Origin: Candidatus Faecalibacterium faecigallinarum
GTDB lineage: Bacteria; Bacillota; Clostridia; Oscillospirales; Ruminococcaceae
Direction: 5' to 3'
NCBI GenBank assembly: GCA_019119685.1
Contig: DWWN01000060.1
Span: forward strand, 1 to 64,000
Length of the DNA: 64,000 nucleotides
The translations under genes and the position numbers were made by a program. Below are positions 38,227-47,346 of this stretch, piece by piece (positions within the stretch are counted from its first letter, which is position 1; the number at the start of each line of letters is the position of its first letter). The notes beneath the pieces are model-generated. The model had not been told where the DNA came from and did no database searches. It saw only the letters and a list, made by a program, of their open reading frames with translations.

Positions 38227-39684
38227 TCACCCCAGCAGGCGCAGGGCCTTGGGGTAGTGGTTCTTGATCCGGCCGCCCGAAACCTTGCCCCCGCCCAGGG
38301 GGCAGCCGTCCACCGTCACGCAGCACCAGCCGTTCCCGGCGGCGCGGGCCTCGATCTCCTGCCCCAGCAGCCAGGCGCGGCAGCGAGGGTCGTCCCGGGT
38401 CAGCGGCTCGATGTTGGTGCACAGGGCCCCATAGGCGGTGAACAGGTGGTGCCCCGGCACAAAGCGCCCCTTCTGGACCGTGCCGGCCAGCACCCCCGCC
38501 CGCAGGATGTGTAGCCCCAGGGGCGGACAGGCCGGCGGCAGCAGGACGCTCTCCCCCAGCACGGCGGCGGGCTTTTCGGCCAGCTGCGGGAAACTTTCCC
38601 GCGCAAAGGCCCGCCACGCTTCCAGCGTCTGGGCCGGGCCGGCGGGGGCGGGCTGCTTTTTGCCCCGCACCTGTTTGGACGCGGGTCGGCGCCGGTCGGG
38701 CTGGGGGCGCTGCATCCGGGCCAGCCAGGCGGCTTCCTCGGCGGCGCGGGCGGCGGGGTCCGCCGGGGCCCCCGCCTTGACCAGCCGGGCCACGAAGTGC
38801 CCTTCCCCGCCCTGGCAGGGCCAGATCCGCCGCACCAGCGACACATCCAGCGGCAGGCCGCCGGTGCGGTTTTCCTCGCCGGGGCTGCCGAATGGGGCGA
38901 AAGCCCGCTCCATCACATCGGCCAAGGTGAACTCGGGGTGCCGGGCCAGGAAAGCCGCCACCTGGCCCTCGTCCTCCTCGGGGGCGAAGGTGCAGGTGGA
39001 ATAGACGATCTCCCCGTCGGGGGCCAGGGCTTCCGCGGCGCTGTCCAGGATGGAGGAGCCCAAAGCCGCGCACTGGGCCACCAGCGCCGCCGAGTGCTGC
39101 CGGAGCGCCTCCGGCTCCTTGCGGAACATCCCCTCCCCCGAACAGGGCGCGTCCACCAGGATGCGGTCGAAAAAGGCGGGCAGGGCTTCAGCGATCCGCT
39201 CGGGGCTCTCGTTCAGGACGACGGCGTTCGCCACGCCCATCCGCTCGAGGTTGTTTTTCAGCACGTCGGCCCGGGCGGGCACGTACTCGTTGGCCACCAG
39301 CAGCCCTGCGCCGTTCATGGCGGCGGCCAGCTGGCTGGTCTTGCCGCCGGGCGCGGCGCACAGGTCCAGCACCCGCATTCCCGGCTCAGCGCCCAGCAGG
39401 GGCGCGGCCGACGAGGCCGAAGGCTCCTGCGAATAGAACACGCCGGCGTGGTGCCAGGGATGGCGGCCGGGCCTGAAATCCGGCTGGCGCACCAGAAAGC
39501 CTGCTCGGCAGAAGGGCGACGGCTCCACCGCAAAATCCACCCCGGCCGCAAAGGCCTCGGGCGTCATCCGCAGGGCCGACACGGTCACGCCGCGGGCCGC
39601 CTCGGCGGCGGGCGGGGCGTACAGCATTTCGTAGCGGGGGCCGAGCAGGGCCCGCTCCCGCGCTTCAAAGTATTCGATGGGCAT
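38227..39684 (-). CDS. RsmB/RsmF-type (NOL1/NOP2/Sun) RNA m5C methyltransferase
   Basis: VLDLCAAPGGKTSQLAAAM, ILVDAPCSGEGMFRKEPEA, YSTCTFAPEEDEGQV. Confidence 0.95.
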   Translation of the reverse strand: MPIEYFEARERALLGPRYEMLYAPPAAEAARGVTVSALRMTPEAFAAGVDFAVEPSPFCRAGFLVRQPDFRPGRHPWHHAGVFYSQEPSASSAAPLLGAEPGMRVLDLCAAPGGKTSQLAAAMNGAGLLVANEYVPARADVLKNNLERMGVANAVVLNESPERIAEALPAFFDRILVDAPCSGEGMFRKEPEALRQHSAALVAQCAALGSSILDSAAEALAPDGEIVYSTCTFAPEEDEGQVAAFLARHPEFTLADVMERAFAPFGSPGEENRTGGLPLDVSLVRRIWPCQGGEGHFVARLVKAGAPADPAARAAEEAAWLARMQRPQPDRRRPASKQVRGKKQPAPAGPAQTLEAWRAFARESFPQLAEKPAAVLGESVLLPPACPPLGLHILRAGVLAGTVQKGRFVPGHHLFTAYGALCTNIEPLTRDDPRCRAWLLGQEIEARAAGNGWCCVTVDGCPLGGGKVSGGRIKNHYPKALRLLG

Positions 39685-39792
39685 AGGGGAACACCTCCGT
39701 GCATAAACCGCCCTTGCGCGGCCACACTAATACCAGCGGGGGCAGCCGCCCCTGCAAAACCCGATCTTGATCCTGAAAGGAGCAATCACACC

Positions 39793-39984
39793 ATGGAAAA
39801 CCGCAGCAACAACTGCAAGACCCAGTCCAATAACCGCACTTCCACCAGCAGCCGCAGCACCAACGCCGCCACCAACGAGCACAAGCACCCCAACCAGTAC
39901 ACCAAGGGCGCAGACGACGAGGGCGCAAAGAACCTCAAGACCACCGACAGCAAGTCCGCCAAGAACTGCAAGAACTGCCGCTGA
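39793..39984 (+). CDS. Small Asn/Ser/Thr/Lys-rich protein (63 aa), uncharacterised
   Basis: AAAGGAG SD about 9 nt before ATG; MENRSNNCKTQSNNRTSTSSRSTNAATNEHKHPNQYTKGADDEGAKNLKTTDSKSAKNCKNCR; terminator follows. Confidence 0.75.
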   Translation: MENRSNNCKTQSNNRTSTSSRSTNAATNEHKHPNQYTKGADDEGAKNLKTTDSKSAKNCKNCR

Positions 39985-40000
39985 GGCTGACGCCCCGGCG

Positions 40001-40027
40001 GCCGGTCTCCTGACCGGACCTTTTTCC
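40001..40027 (+). terminator. Terminator of the small ORF
   Basis: gccggtctcctgaccggacctttttcc. Confidence 0.7.
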
Positions 40028-40054
40028 TTTCCCTGACCTTTCACACAACCAAGA

Positions 40055-40107
40055 AAGCCCGCTGCCTCCCCTTTTGCACGGTTCGCCGTGCGGGAAGCAG
40101 CGGGTTT
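40055..40107 (-). terminator. Terminator after mrnC
   Basis: Minus strand aacccgctgcttccc...gggaggcagcgggctttc. Confidence 0.65.
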
Positions 40108-40121
40108 TCCCGTCGCATCGG

Positions 40122-40547
40122 TCAGTCCTTCGGAGCGGCGGGGTCGTAGCCCGCCCACATGGCCTCGAACAGCTCCTGGATGCGGGCGGTGTCCCCCCGC
40201 AGGTAGAGCCAGCCCAGCAGGCACTCGAAGCCGGTGGACGCCCGGTACTCCTCGGGGGTGGCGTGCTTGGAGACGGCGGTCCGGCTGGCGTTGCGCCCGC
40301 GCCGGAACATATCCAGCTCTTCCTCGGTAAAGAGGGGTTCCAGCAGCTGTTCCTCCCGGAACTGGGCCCGGGCCGATACATATTTGATCTTTTCAGCGTT
40401 CAGTTTGCCGGGGGCCAGCCGGTGGTATTCCACCAGACGCCGGCGGACCAGCAGTTCCAGCACGCTGTCCCCCACAAAAGCCAGGGCCAGGGGGCTCATT
40501 TCCCGCAGCTCGATCTTCCGGGCCGGGGCCTTGTTTTCATCTGACAT
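40122..40547 (-). CDS. mrnC: Mini-ribonuclease III
   Basis: SPLALAFVGDSVLELLVRRRLV...ISARAQ-like YVSARAQFREEQLLEPLFTEEELDMFRRGRNA...STGFECLLGWLYL. Confidence 0.92.
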   Translation of the reverse strand: MSDENKAPARKIELREMSPLALAFVGDSVLELLVRRRLVEYHRLAPGKLNAEKIKYVSARAQFREEQLLEPLFTEEELDMFRRGRNASRTAVSKHATPEEYRASTGFECLLGWLYLRGDTARIQELFEAMWAGYDPAAPKD

Positions 40548-40608
40548 AAACGTTTTTCCAATTCCAATCTGTTCTGGGCGGATGACATGTGCGCCTCGCA
40601 GCGCGCTT

Positions 40609-41892
40609 TTAGAAGATATAGTCGAACTGGTAGTCGCCGATCAGGATGGTGTCATTCTCCTCGACGCCCTTTTCCACCAGCGCATCCAGAATGCCGCTCT
40701 CGCCCAGCTGCCGCTGGAAGAACTGCAGGCTCTCGTAGTCGTCCACGTTGCTGCCCGCCAGGATGCGCTCCAGCCAGGGCGCGTCGATGGACCAGCGGTG
40801 GGCCTCCAGCCGGGTGATGGTGAAGGCGCGGCCGTCGGCCTTTGCCTCCGGCTTTTTGTACTCGGCCGCAAAGACCGGCACCGGCGGGATATCCTTCAGC
40901 CGGTTGTAGATCAGGCCGGGCAGGGCCTTGACCCCCTGCATGGTGGCCGCCGAGATGGGCACAAAGGTCAGCCCCTGGCCCTCGATATACTGGCGGAAAT
41001 GGTCGATCTGCTCGGGGGTGGCCAGGTCGCACTTGTTGCCCACCACGATCTGCGGCCGGGCCGCCAGCGCCGGGCTGAACCGCTCCAGCTCCTGATTGAT
41101 CTTTTCAAAGTCGTCGATGGGGTCGCGGCACTCGCTGCCCGAGACGTCCACCACGTGCAGCAGCAGGCGGCAGCGCTCCACATGGCGCAAAAAGTCATGC
41201 CCGAGGCCCACGCCCTCGCTGGCGCCCTCGATCAGGCCGGGGATGTCGGCGCAGACGAAGCTGGCCCCCTCCCCCACCGACACGACGCCCAGCGTGGGCA
41301 CCAGAGTGGTGAAGTGGTAGTTGGCGATCTTGGGCCGCGCCGCGCTGATGGTGGAGATCAGGGTGGACTTGCCCACGTTGGGGAAGCCGATCAGGCCCAC
41401 GTCGGCGATCAGCTTCAGTTCCAGCGTGACCTGGATGTCCTCGCCGGGCAGGCCCGGCTTTGCAAATTTGGGCACCTGGCGGGTGGGGGTGGCAAAATGC
41501 GCGTTGCCATAGCCGCCGCGGCCGCCCTTCGCCACCACCACCGGCTCGTGGTCGGACAGGTCGGCGATGACCAGCCCGCTGGCGGTGTCCTTGATGACGG
41601 TGCCCATGGGCACCTTGATGATAAGGTCGGGGGCGTTGGCGCCGTGGCAGTTGCTGCCCCGGCCGTTGCCGCCGGCCTCTGCGGTATACTTGCGCTTATA
41701 GCGGAAATCCATCAGGGTGGAAAGGTTATCGTCCACCACAAAGATGATGTTGCCGCCGCGGCCGCCGTCGCCGCCGTCGGGGCCGCCGGCCGCCACGAAC
41801 TTTTCGCGGTGGAAGCTGACCGCCCCGTCGCCGCCCTTGCCCGCGTGGAGCCAGATGGTGGCGATATCAATAAAATTGGTTTGTGCTGCCAT
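40609..41892 (-). CDS. obgE: GTPase Obg
   Basis: FIDIATIWLHAGKGGDGAVSFHREKFV, VGLIGFPNVGKSTLISTISAARPKIANYHFTTLVPTLGVV. Confidence 0.97.
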   Translation of the reverse strand: MAAQTNFIDIATIWLHAGKGGDGAVSFHREKFVAAGGPDGGDGGRGGNIIFVVDDNLSTLMDFRYKRKYTAEAGGNGRGSNCHGANAPDLIIKVPMGTVIKDTASGLVIADLSDHEPVVVAKGGRGGYGNAHFATPTRQVPKFAKPGLPGEDIQVTLELKLIADVGLIGFPNVGKSTLISTISAARPKIANYHFTTLVPTLGVVSVGEGASFVCADIPGLIEGASEGVGLGHDFLRHVERCRLLLHVVDVSGSECRDPIDDFEKINQELERFSPALAARPQIVVGNKCDLATPEQIDHFRQYIEGQGLTFVPISAATMQGVKALPGLIYNRLKDIPPVPVFAAEYKKPEAKADGRAFTITRLEAHRWSIDAPWLERILAGSNVDDYESLQFFQRQLGESGILDALVEKGVEENDTILIGDYQFDYIF

Positions 41893-41950
41893 GTGTTTCT
41901 CCTTTGGCCTTGCAGACCTGCCGCGCCCGGCAGACAAAGCGGTTAGACCG

Positions 41951-41980
41951 CAAAAGAGCCGGGCCAAACGGTCCGGCTCT
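41951..41980 (-). terminator. Terminator between rpmA and obgE
   Basis: Minus strand agagccggaccgtttggcccggctctttt. Confidence 0.8.
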
Positions 41981-42010
41981 CTGGTTTGCAGTTATCGGGT
42001 CCTTGCAGGC

Positions 42011-42262
42011 TTACAGCTTGACGCTGCACTTCTTGCCGGACTTGCCCACGCGCTCGAAACGGACGGTGCCGTCCACCAGAGCGAACAGGGTGTCATCGCT
42101 GCCCTTGCCAACGTTCTCACCCGGCATGATGTGGGTGCCGCGCTGCCGGACCAGGATGTTGCCGGCCAGAACCTTCTGCCCATCGGCACGCTTCACGCCC
42201 AGACGCTGGGCCATGGAGTCGCGGCCGTTCTTCGTGCTGCCTACGCCTTTCTTGTGTGCCAT
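42011..42262 (-). CDS. rpmA: 50S ribosomal protein L27
   Basis: [52 protein letters not shown]. Confidence 0.98.
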   Translation of the reverse strand: MAHKKGVGSTKNGRDSMAQRLGVKRADGQKVLAGNILVRQRGTHIMPGENVGKGSDDTLFALVDGTVRFERVGKSGKKCSVKL

Positions 42263-42276
42263 TTGTAACTTCCTCC

Positions 42277-42588
42277 TTAGCCGTTGATCGCAGTGATCTC
42301 AACCTTGGTGTAGGGCTGACGATGGCCCATGCGGCGAGCACTGTGCTTCTTGGGACGATAGGTGATGATGTTCAGCTTCTTGCCCTTGCCATTCTTGATG
42401 ACCTTGGCAGAAACGGAAGCGCCCTCGACGACGGGAGCGCCCACCTTGACCGAGCCCTCCTCGCCCACAGCGAGGACCTGATCGAACTTCACTTCGGAGT
42501 CAGCTTCAGCGTCCAGCTTCTCGATGTAGACGATGTCGCCCTGCTCCACGCGGTACTGCTTACCGCCGGTAACGATGATTGCGTACAT
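42277..42588 (-). CDS. rplU: 50S ribosomal protein L21
   Basis: [25 protein letters not shown]...[22 protein letters not shown]. Confidence 0.97.
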   Translation of the reverse strand: MYAIIVTGGKQYRVEQGDIVYIEKLDAEADSEVKFDQVLAVGEEGSVKVGAPVVEGASVSAKVIKNGKGKKLNIITYRPKKHSARRMGHRQPYTKVEITAING

Positions 42589-42678
42589 ATGTTTCATCCT
42601 TTTCTGTGTACTCGCTGGCCGTCGAGGCAGGCCCGGGGACCCGGGCCATTTCAGGCGCCCACGCCAAGCGGCTTAGAT

Positions 42679-42707
42679 AGTATACCAGAAACGCCGGAGG
42701 AATGCAA
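42679..42707 (-). promoter_or_regulatory. rplU-rpmA promoter
   Basis: Minus strand TTGCAT, 17 bp, TATACT. Confidence 0.7.
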
Positions 42708-42742
42708 GAGGATTTTTCGATTTTCCGGCGTTTATTTTTGGG

Positions 42743-43813
42743 TCACGCCTGGCTTTCCCCTGCCGGCCCGTTCAGACGCGCTTCCAGCTCTGCCTTGATT
42801 TTGGCGTTGTAGGCCGCGGTGCGGGACAGGAACTCGGCGCGGGGCAGCTCGGCGTAGGCTTCTTCCACCGGCAGGACGACGCTGTCCTGGGGCACGCCCT
42901 CTTTTTTGGCCACCTGGGCCTGCAGCTTGCGGTTATCAGCGGAGACGGCCAGGGGCACCATGAGAGCCTTGCCGCCATACCGGCGGCTGAGGACGATCTC
43001 GGCGGCGATGCCCGCCACCACGGCAAAGCCTGCCACCAGCTGGGAGGCGCGCAGCCCCAGCGAGGGCACCAGCAGCAGGCTGTCGGTGCGCAGGCCCTCG
43101 ATCCAGAAGCGGCCCGCGCCGTACCAGATGGCGTACAGCAGGGCGATGTCGCCGTTGAAGCGGCGCTTTTTCATGTAGAGCCGCAGGGCGACAAAGCCCA
43201 CCAGGCACCACAGGCTCTCGTACAGGAAGGTGGGGTGGACCGGCATCGTGGGGTCGATGGTGACCCCCGCCGGCACGGTGACGGTGCTGCCGCGCAGATA
43301 GGCCTCGGTCGCGGCGCTGTACATCCCCCAGGGCAGGGTGGTGTTGCAGCCAAAGGCTTCCTGGTTGACAAAATTGCCCCAGCGGCCGATGCACTGGCCG
43401 ATCAGAAAGCCCATGCCGGTCAGGTCCAGCATGGCGGCCACCGGGACTTTGCGCCAGCGGCAGGCCAGCCCGCCGAAGATGACCGCGCCGATGATGCCGC
43501 CGTAAATGGCAAGGCCGCCCTGGCGGATGTCCAGCATATCCCAGATGCTGTCGTAGGCAAAGGGCGACATGGCCACATAGTACACGCGGGCGCTGATGAT
43601 GGCCATGACCACGCCCACCACGATGACGTCGGTCATGGAATCGCCGTCGATACCGAACTCGGCGCAGTGGCGGAACGCGAACAGGATGGCCAGCACGATG
43701 CCGGCGGCGATCAGCACGCCGTACCAGTAGATGTTCATGCCGCCGATGGTGAAAGCCACCCGGTTGACCTCAAAGCTCAGGCCCAGCCCCGGGAAGGTGA
43801 CAAGGTTCGTCAT
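42743..43813 (-). CDS. lgt: Prolipoprotein diacylglyceryl transferase with C-terminal extension
   Basis: LDIRQGGLAIYGGIIGAV, GQCIGRWGNFVNQEAFG, HPTFLYESLWCL. Confidence 0.96.
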   Translation of the reverse strand: MTNLVTFPGLGLSFEVNRVAFTIGGMNIYWYGVLIAAGIVLAILFAFRHCAEFGIDGDSMTDVIVVGVVMAIISARVYYVAMSPFAYDSIWDMLDIRQGGLAIYGGIIGAVIFGGLACRWRKVPVAAMLDLTGMGFLIGQCIGRWGNFVNQEAFGCNTTLPWGMYSAATEAYLRGSTVTVPAGVTIDPTMPVHPTFLYESLWCLVGFVALRLYMKKRRFNGDIALLYAIWYGAGRFWIEGLRTDSLLLVPSLGLRASQLVAGFAVVAGIAAEIVLSRRYGGKALMVPLAVSADNRKLQAQVAKKEGVPQDSVVLPVEEAYAELPRAEFLSRTAAYNAKIKAELEARLNGPAGESQA

Positions 43814-43816
43814 AGT

Positions 43817-45100
43817 TCATTCCTCCGTTTCAGCCCCGTCGGGCAGGATCTTGACGTAGGCCGCCCGGTCCGGCTGCAGGATGGCCTGCAGGGCCGCGTC
43901 GGCGTCGTCGGCGGTCAGGCCCGCCAGCATTTCCACCTGCTGGGGCACCGTCTGGCCCAGCAGGGCAAAGTCCGCCATCTGGCTGGCGGCGTCCTCGACG
44001 TTTTCGAGATTTTCCACCAGCTGGCCGTATTTTTCGTTCTTGCACAGGGTAAAGACCTCCCGGTCCACCCCTTCGGCCCGGATGCGCTCGATCTCCTCCA
44101 GCAGCATCTGCCGAACGGTGTCGGGCTGGTCGCTCTCGCCGGTGAACAGGATGCAGCAGCACCCGTCCACCCGCAGCACCTCGCCCCCAAAGCCGGGGTT
44201 GACCAGCCCTTCGTCGTACAGGCGGCGGTACAGGGTGGACATCCCACCGCACAGGCAGCAGAGGATCAGGTCGTACAGCGCCTCGGTGCGGCCGTCGCCG
44301 GGGGCCAGGGGCACCTCCTTGTAGCCGATGCCGAAGCAGGGCTTGGCCACCGCCATGCGCAGGGTCTTTTCGGTCCGGACCAGGGTCATGGGCTCGTCGT
44401 CGCAGATGCGCTGGGCGGCGGGGGCCGCGGCGGGCTTGTCCAGCCCGGCCCGGGCGCAGGCGTCCAGCACCTGCCGGGCGGTCAGGTTGCCGGCAGCCGC
44501 CAGCACCAGATTGGAGGGCGCATAAAACGCCTTGCAGCAGTCGTAGAGCATGGCCGGGGTGATGCGGGCGATGCTCTCGCAGGTGCCCGCGATGTCGCTG
44601 CGGATGGGGTGGCCATGGTACAGGCACTGGCACAGCTCGGTGACGAGCCGCCAGTCGGGGCTGTCCTCGTACATTTTGATCTCCTGCGCGATGATGCCCT
44701 GTTCCTTGGCCACCGTCTCGTCGGTGAAATAGGGATGGGTCAGCATCCCCAGCAGGACGTCCAGGCTCTCGTCCACCGCGCTGGTGGCCGAGAAGTAATA
44801 GCAGGTGCGGTCAAAGCTGGTGAACGCGTTGGCGTTGGCGCCGGTGCGCGCAAATTTGGCAAAGGCGTCCCCTTCCTGGTCCTCGAACATTTTGTGTTCC
44901 AGGTAATGGGCCACGCCGGCCGGCAGGGTCAATTCCTGTTCGCCGAGGCGGAAATGGACGTCGATGGAGCCGAATTTGGCCGCCACGATGGCGTGGGCGG
45001 CGGCGTAGCCCGGCATGGGCCGGACCAGGACGGTCAGGCCCGAAGGCAGGACGTAGCGCTCGTTGCCGGCGCAGTCCAGCACAGCCAGATGTTCAGGCAT
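43817..45100 (-). CDS. M16 family zinc peptidase (YmfH-like, active-site containing)
   Basis: HXXEH motif VAHYLEHKMFE. Confidence 0.9.
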   Translation of the reverse strand: MPEHLAVLDCAGNERYVLPSGLTVLVRPMPGYAAAHAIVAAKFGSIDVHFRLGEQELTLPAGVAHYLEHKMFEDQEGDAFAKFARTGANANAFTSFDRTCYYFSATSAVDESLDVLLGMLTHPYFTDETVAKEQGIIAQEIKMYEDSPDWRLVTELCQCLYHGHPIRSDIAGTCESIARITPAMLYDCCKAFYAPSNLVLAAAGNLTARQVLDACARAGLDKPAAAPAAQRICDDEPMTLVRTEKTLRMAVAKPCFGIGYKEVPLAPGDGRTEALYDLILCCLCGGMSTLYRRLYDEGLVNPGFGGEVLRVDGCCCILFTGESDQPDTVRQMLLEEIERIRAEGVDREVFTLCKNEKYGQLVENLENVEDAASQMADFALLGQTVPQQVEMLAGLTADDADAALQAILQPDRAAYVKILPDGAETEE

Positions 45101-46373
45101 AGGGCCCCTCCTTCCTTGTCAAAAGATAGCTGACCGAGAGGCTGAACCGGCGCAGCACGGCCCGGACCTGCTCCTCGGTGACGGCGGCCAGGTCCGCGCG
45201 GGCCTGGGCCGGGGTGGTGATGGCGCCGCCCCGGATGATCTCCATGCCGTACCAGCTCTCGATGCCGCCGAGGGAATCCTCGATGCCCTCCAGCCCGGCG
45301 ATCAGGCCGCGGCGGCAGTCCTCCAGTTCCTGGGTGGTGATGGGCCCGGTGCACAACGCGGCCAGCTCCTCGAGGATGGCCTCCTCGGCCCGGGCGGCGT
45401 TGCCCGGCTCGATGCCGCTGGAAACGGTCATGCTGCCGGTAAAGCTCTGGAAAGAGGAGGAGCAGTAATAGCACAGGTGGTCCCGCTCCCGCACATGGAG
45501 GAACAGCCGGCTGGTGACGCTGCCGCCGTACAGAGCCATGGCCAGACGGCAGGCCGCCATGTCGGCCAGGTCCATGGGCTGGCCCAGGGTAAAGGCCATG
45601 CAGAGCTTGGCCTGGACCATATCGAAGTGTTCGGTCCGGTGGACGGGGGTCTGGCGGGGCATGGCCCCAAAGGGGGCCAGGGGGACGGGCTGCCGGCGGA
45701 TGGCCGCCAGCTCGGCCAGAAAGGCCCGGACCACCCGGTCCGTCTCGGCGGGGGTGCAGCCCAGCACCATCAGCTCGATGGAGGCGGTGCGCAGCATCTC
45801 GAAGTAGGCCGCGGCCAGGTCCGCCCCGGTCACGGCGTCCAGCTCATCGAGGCAGCCTTCCTGCCGGATGCCCATGGGGCTGTCGCCGAAAAAGAGGCGG
45901 GCGGTCTGGCGCATACAATACAAACGCTTGTCGTTCAGTTCGTCCTCGAGGGACTGGCGCAGCATCTGCTTTTCGATGGCCACGGCCTCGGGGTCGAAGC
46001 CGCCGTCCGCGATGCAAGGGTGGAACGCCACCCCCAGGGCCAGCTCGGTGTAGGCGGCGCAGAGGTCCTCTCCGGCCAGGGCAAAGCGGTCCTTGATGCC
46101 GGTGACGCTGATGCAGACGTTGCGGTTGGCCCCCATGGGGCGGCCGTCCACCGTCAGGTCGGCCCCGTACAGCCGGGCCAGCTTTTTGGTCAGGCCGGTC
46201 ATGTCGGGGCAGCCGGCGTACCCCCGCTCCATGACCAGGGGCAGCAGGGCGTGGGCCGTGGCGCTCTCGCGCCGGATGGGAAAGGTGAAGTGGATGCTGA
46301 TCCGGCAGCGGTTGAGCTTTTCGGCCGGGTCCCAGGAGAGATGCACCCCAGGTGCAAGCTGTTTTCGTTCCAA
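45093..46373 (-). CDS. M16 family protein (YmfF-like, without HXXEH)
   Basis: Same fold and gene pairing. The motif region reads ATAHALLPLVMERGY, with no HXXEH. Confidence 0.88.
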   Translation of the reverse strand: MERKQLAPGVHLSWDPAEKLNRCRISIHFTFPIRRESATAHALLPLVMERGYAGCPDMTGLTKKLARLYGADLTVDGRPMGANRNVCISVTGIKDRFALAGEDLCAAYTELALGVAFHPCIADGGFDPEAVAIEKQMLRQSLEDELNDKRLYCMRQTARLFFGDSPMGIRQEGCLDELDAVTGADLAAAYFEMLRTASIELMVLGCTPAETDRVVRAFLAELAAIRRQPVPLAPFGAMPRQTPVHRTEHFDMVQAKLCMAFTLGQPMDLADMAACRLAMALYGGSVTSRLFLHVRERDHLCYYCSSSFQSFTGSMTVSSGIEPGNAARAEEAILEELAALCTGPITTQELEDCRRGLIAGLEGIEDSLGGIESWYGMEIIRGGAITTPAQARADLAAVTEEQVRAVLRRFSLSVSYLLTRKEGPYA

Positions 46374-46393
46374 TGGTATCCTCCGTGTCAGGG

Positions 46394-47233
46394 TCAGCCC
46401 AGCTGGCTGACCGCAAGGAATTCTTCCAGCGAAAGGCCGCTGGAAGCGATGGCGCGGGCATTTTCGACCCCCACATACCGCCAGCGCCAGGGCTCGAACA
46501 CCATGCCGGTGGCGGCCTGGCGGTCCTCCGGCCAGCGCAGGATGAAGCCGTAGTCAGCGGCGTAGGCCGACAGCCAGCGGAAAGCGTCGGTGTTGGCAAA
46601 GCCGGTATCCATCGTGTCGTAGCCTTCGGCCAGGATGGACGCCGCCAGGCCGGTGACGCTCTCGTTGCAGCCGGGCCGGGGCACGATGGAAGCCGCCCGG
46701 GCGTCCGCGTCGGCGTCGCTCATCCCGCTGTCCAGATAGCCCTGTTTGCGGGCGTCGAACGCCTGCTGGGCCTGCTCGGGGGTCTGGTACCCTTCCGCCA
46801 GGTGCAGCTGGATGCCCACTTCCCCGGCCGCGGCGGCCATGGCGCGGTAGGCAGCGGCGGCCGCCTGTTCCAGCTGCTGGCCGGTGGCGTCGTCCGCCGT
46901 GGCCAGGGTGGGGGCAGGGGTCTCGGTCAGGGGCAGGTTGTTGTTCACCAGCACCAGGTAGGGGTCGGCGGGGTCGCAGACATAGCCGGACAGGTCGTAG
47001 CTGGGGGCGGTGAATTCCTGCCGGCCCCCCAGCAAAGCCCCGGCCCGGGGCAGCACCCAGAGGATGAGCCCGGTCATCAGCCCCACCGCCGCGCCGCAGG
47101 CCGACAAAAAAAGGACCCAGTTGCGGATCAGGCGCAGCCGTTTGCGCCGGCGGCGGGCCAGCCACTGCTCCCGCGTCAGGCGCGGCCGGCCAGCCGGCTC
47201 GGCCGCAGGGCGTTGTCTTTGTTGTTGTTCCAT
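46394..47233 (-). CDS. VanY/M15-family D-Ala-D-Ala carboxypeptidase homologue lacking zinc ligands
   Basis: LAEGYQTPEQAQQAF, PGCNESVTGLAASI, YGFILRWPEDRQAATGMVFEPWRWRYVGVENA. Membrane anchor near the N-terminus; start at MEQQQRQRP. Confidence 0.8.
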   Translation of the reverse strand: MEQQQRQRPAAEPAGRPRLTREQWLARRRRKRLRLIRNWVLFLSACGAAVGLMTGLILWVLPRAGALLGGRQEFTAPSYDLSGYVCDPADPYLVLVNNNLPLTETPAPTLATADDATGQQLEQAAAAAYRAMAAAAGEVGIQLHLAEGYQTPEQAQQAFDARKQGYLDSGMSDADADARAASIVPRPGCNESVTGLAASILAEGYDTMDTGFANTDAFRWLSAYAADYGFILRWPEDRQAATGMVFEPWRWRYVGVENARAIASSGLSLEEFLAVSQLG

Positions 47234-47346
47234 GATCGAAAGCTCCACGCTTTGGTAAAGTTGCTTTGTTTTGGGTGAAACCCATGGGGTTAGTATACCT
47301 CTTTTGGCCTTTTCTGTAAACAGGCGAATTTGCGGAGGGGTCCCGC

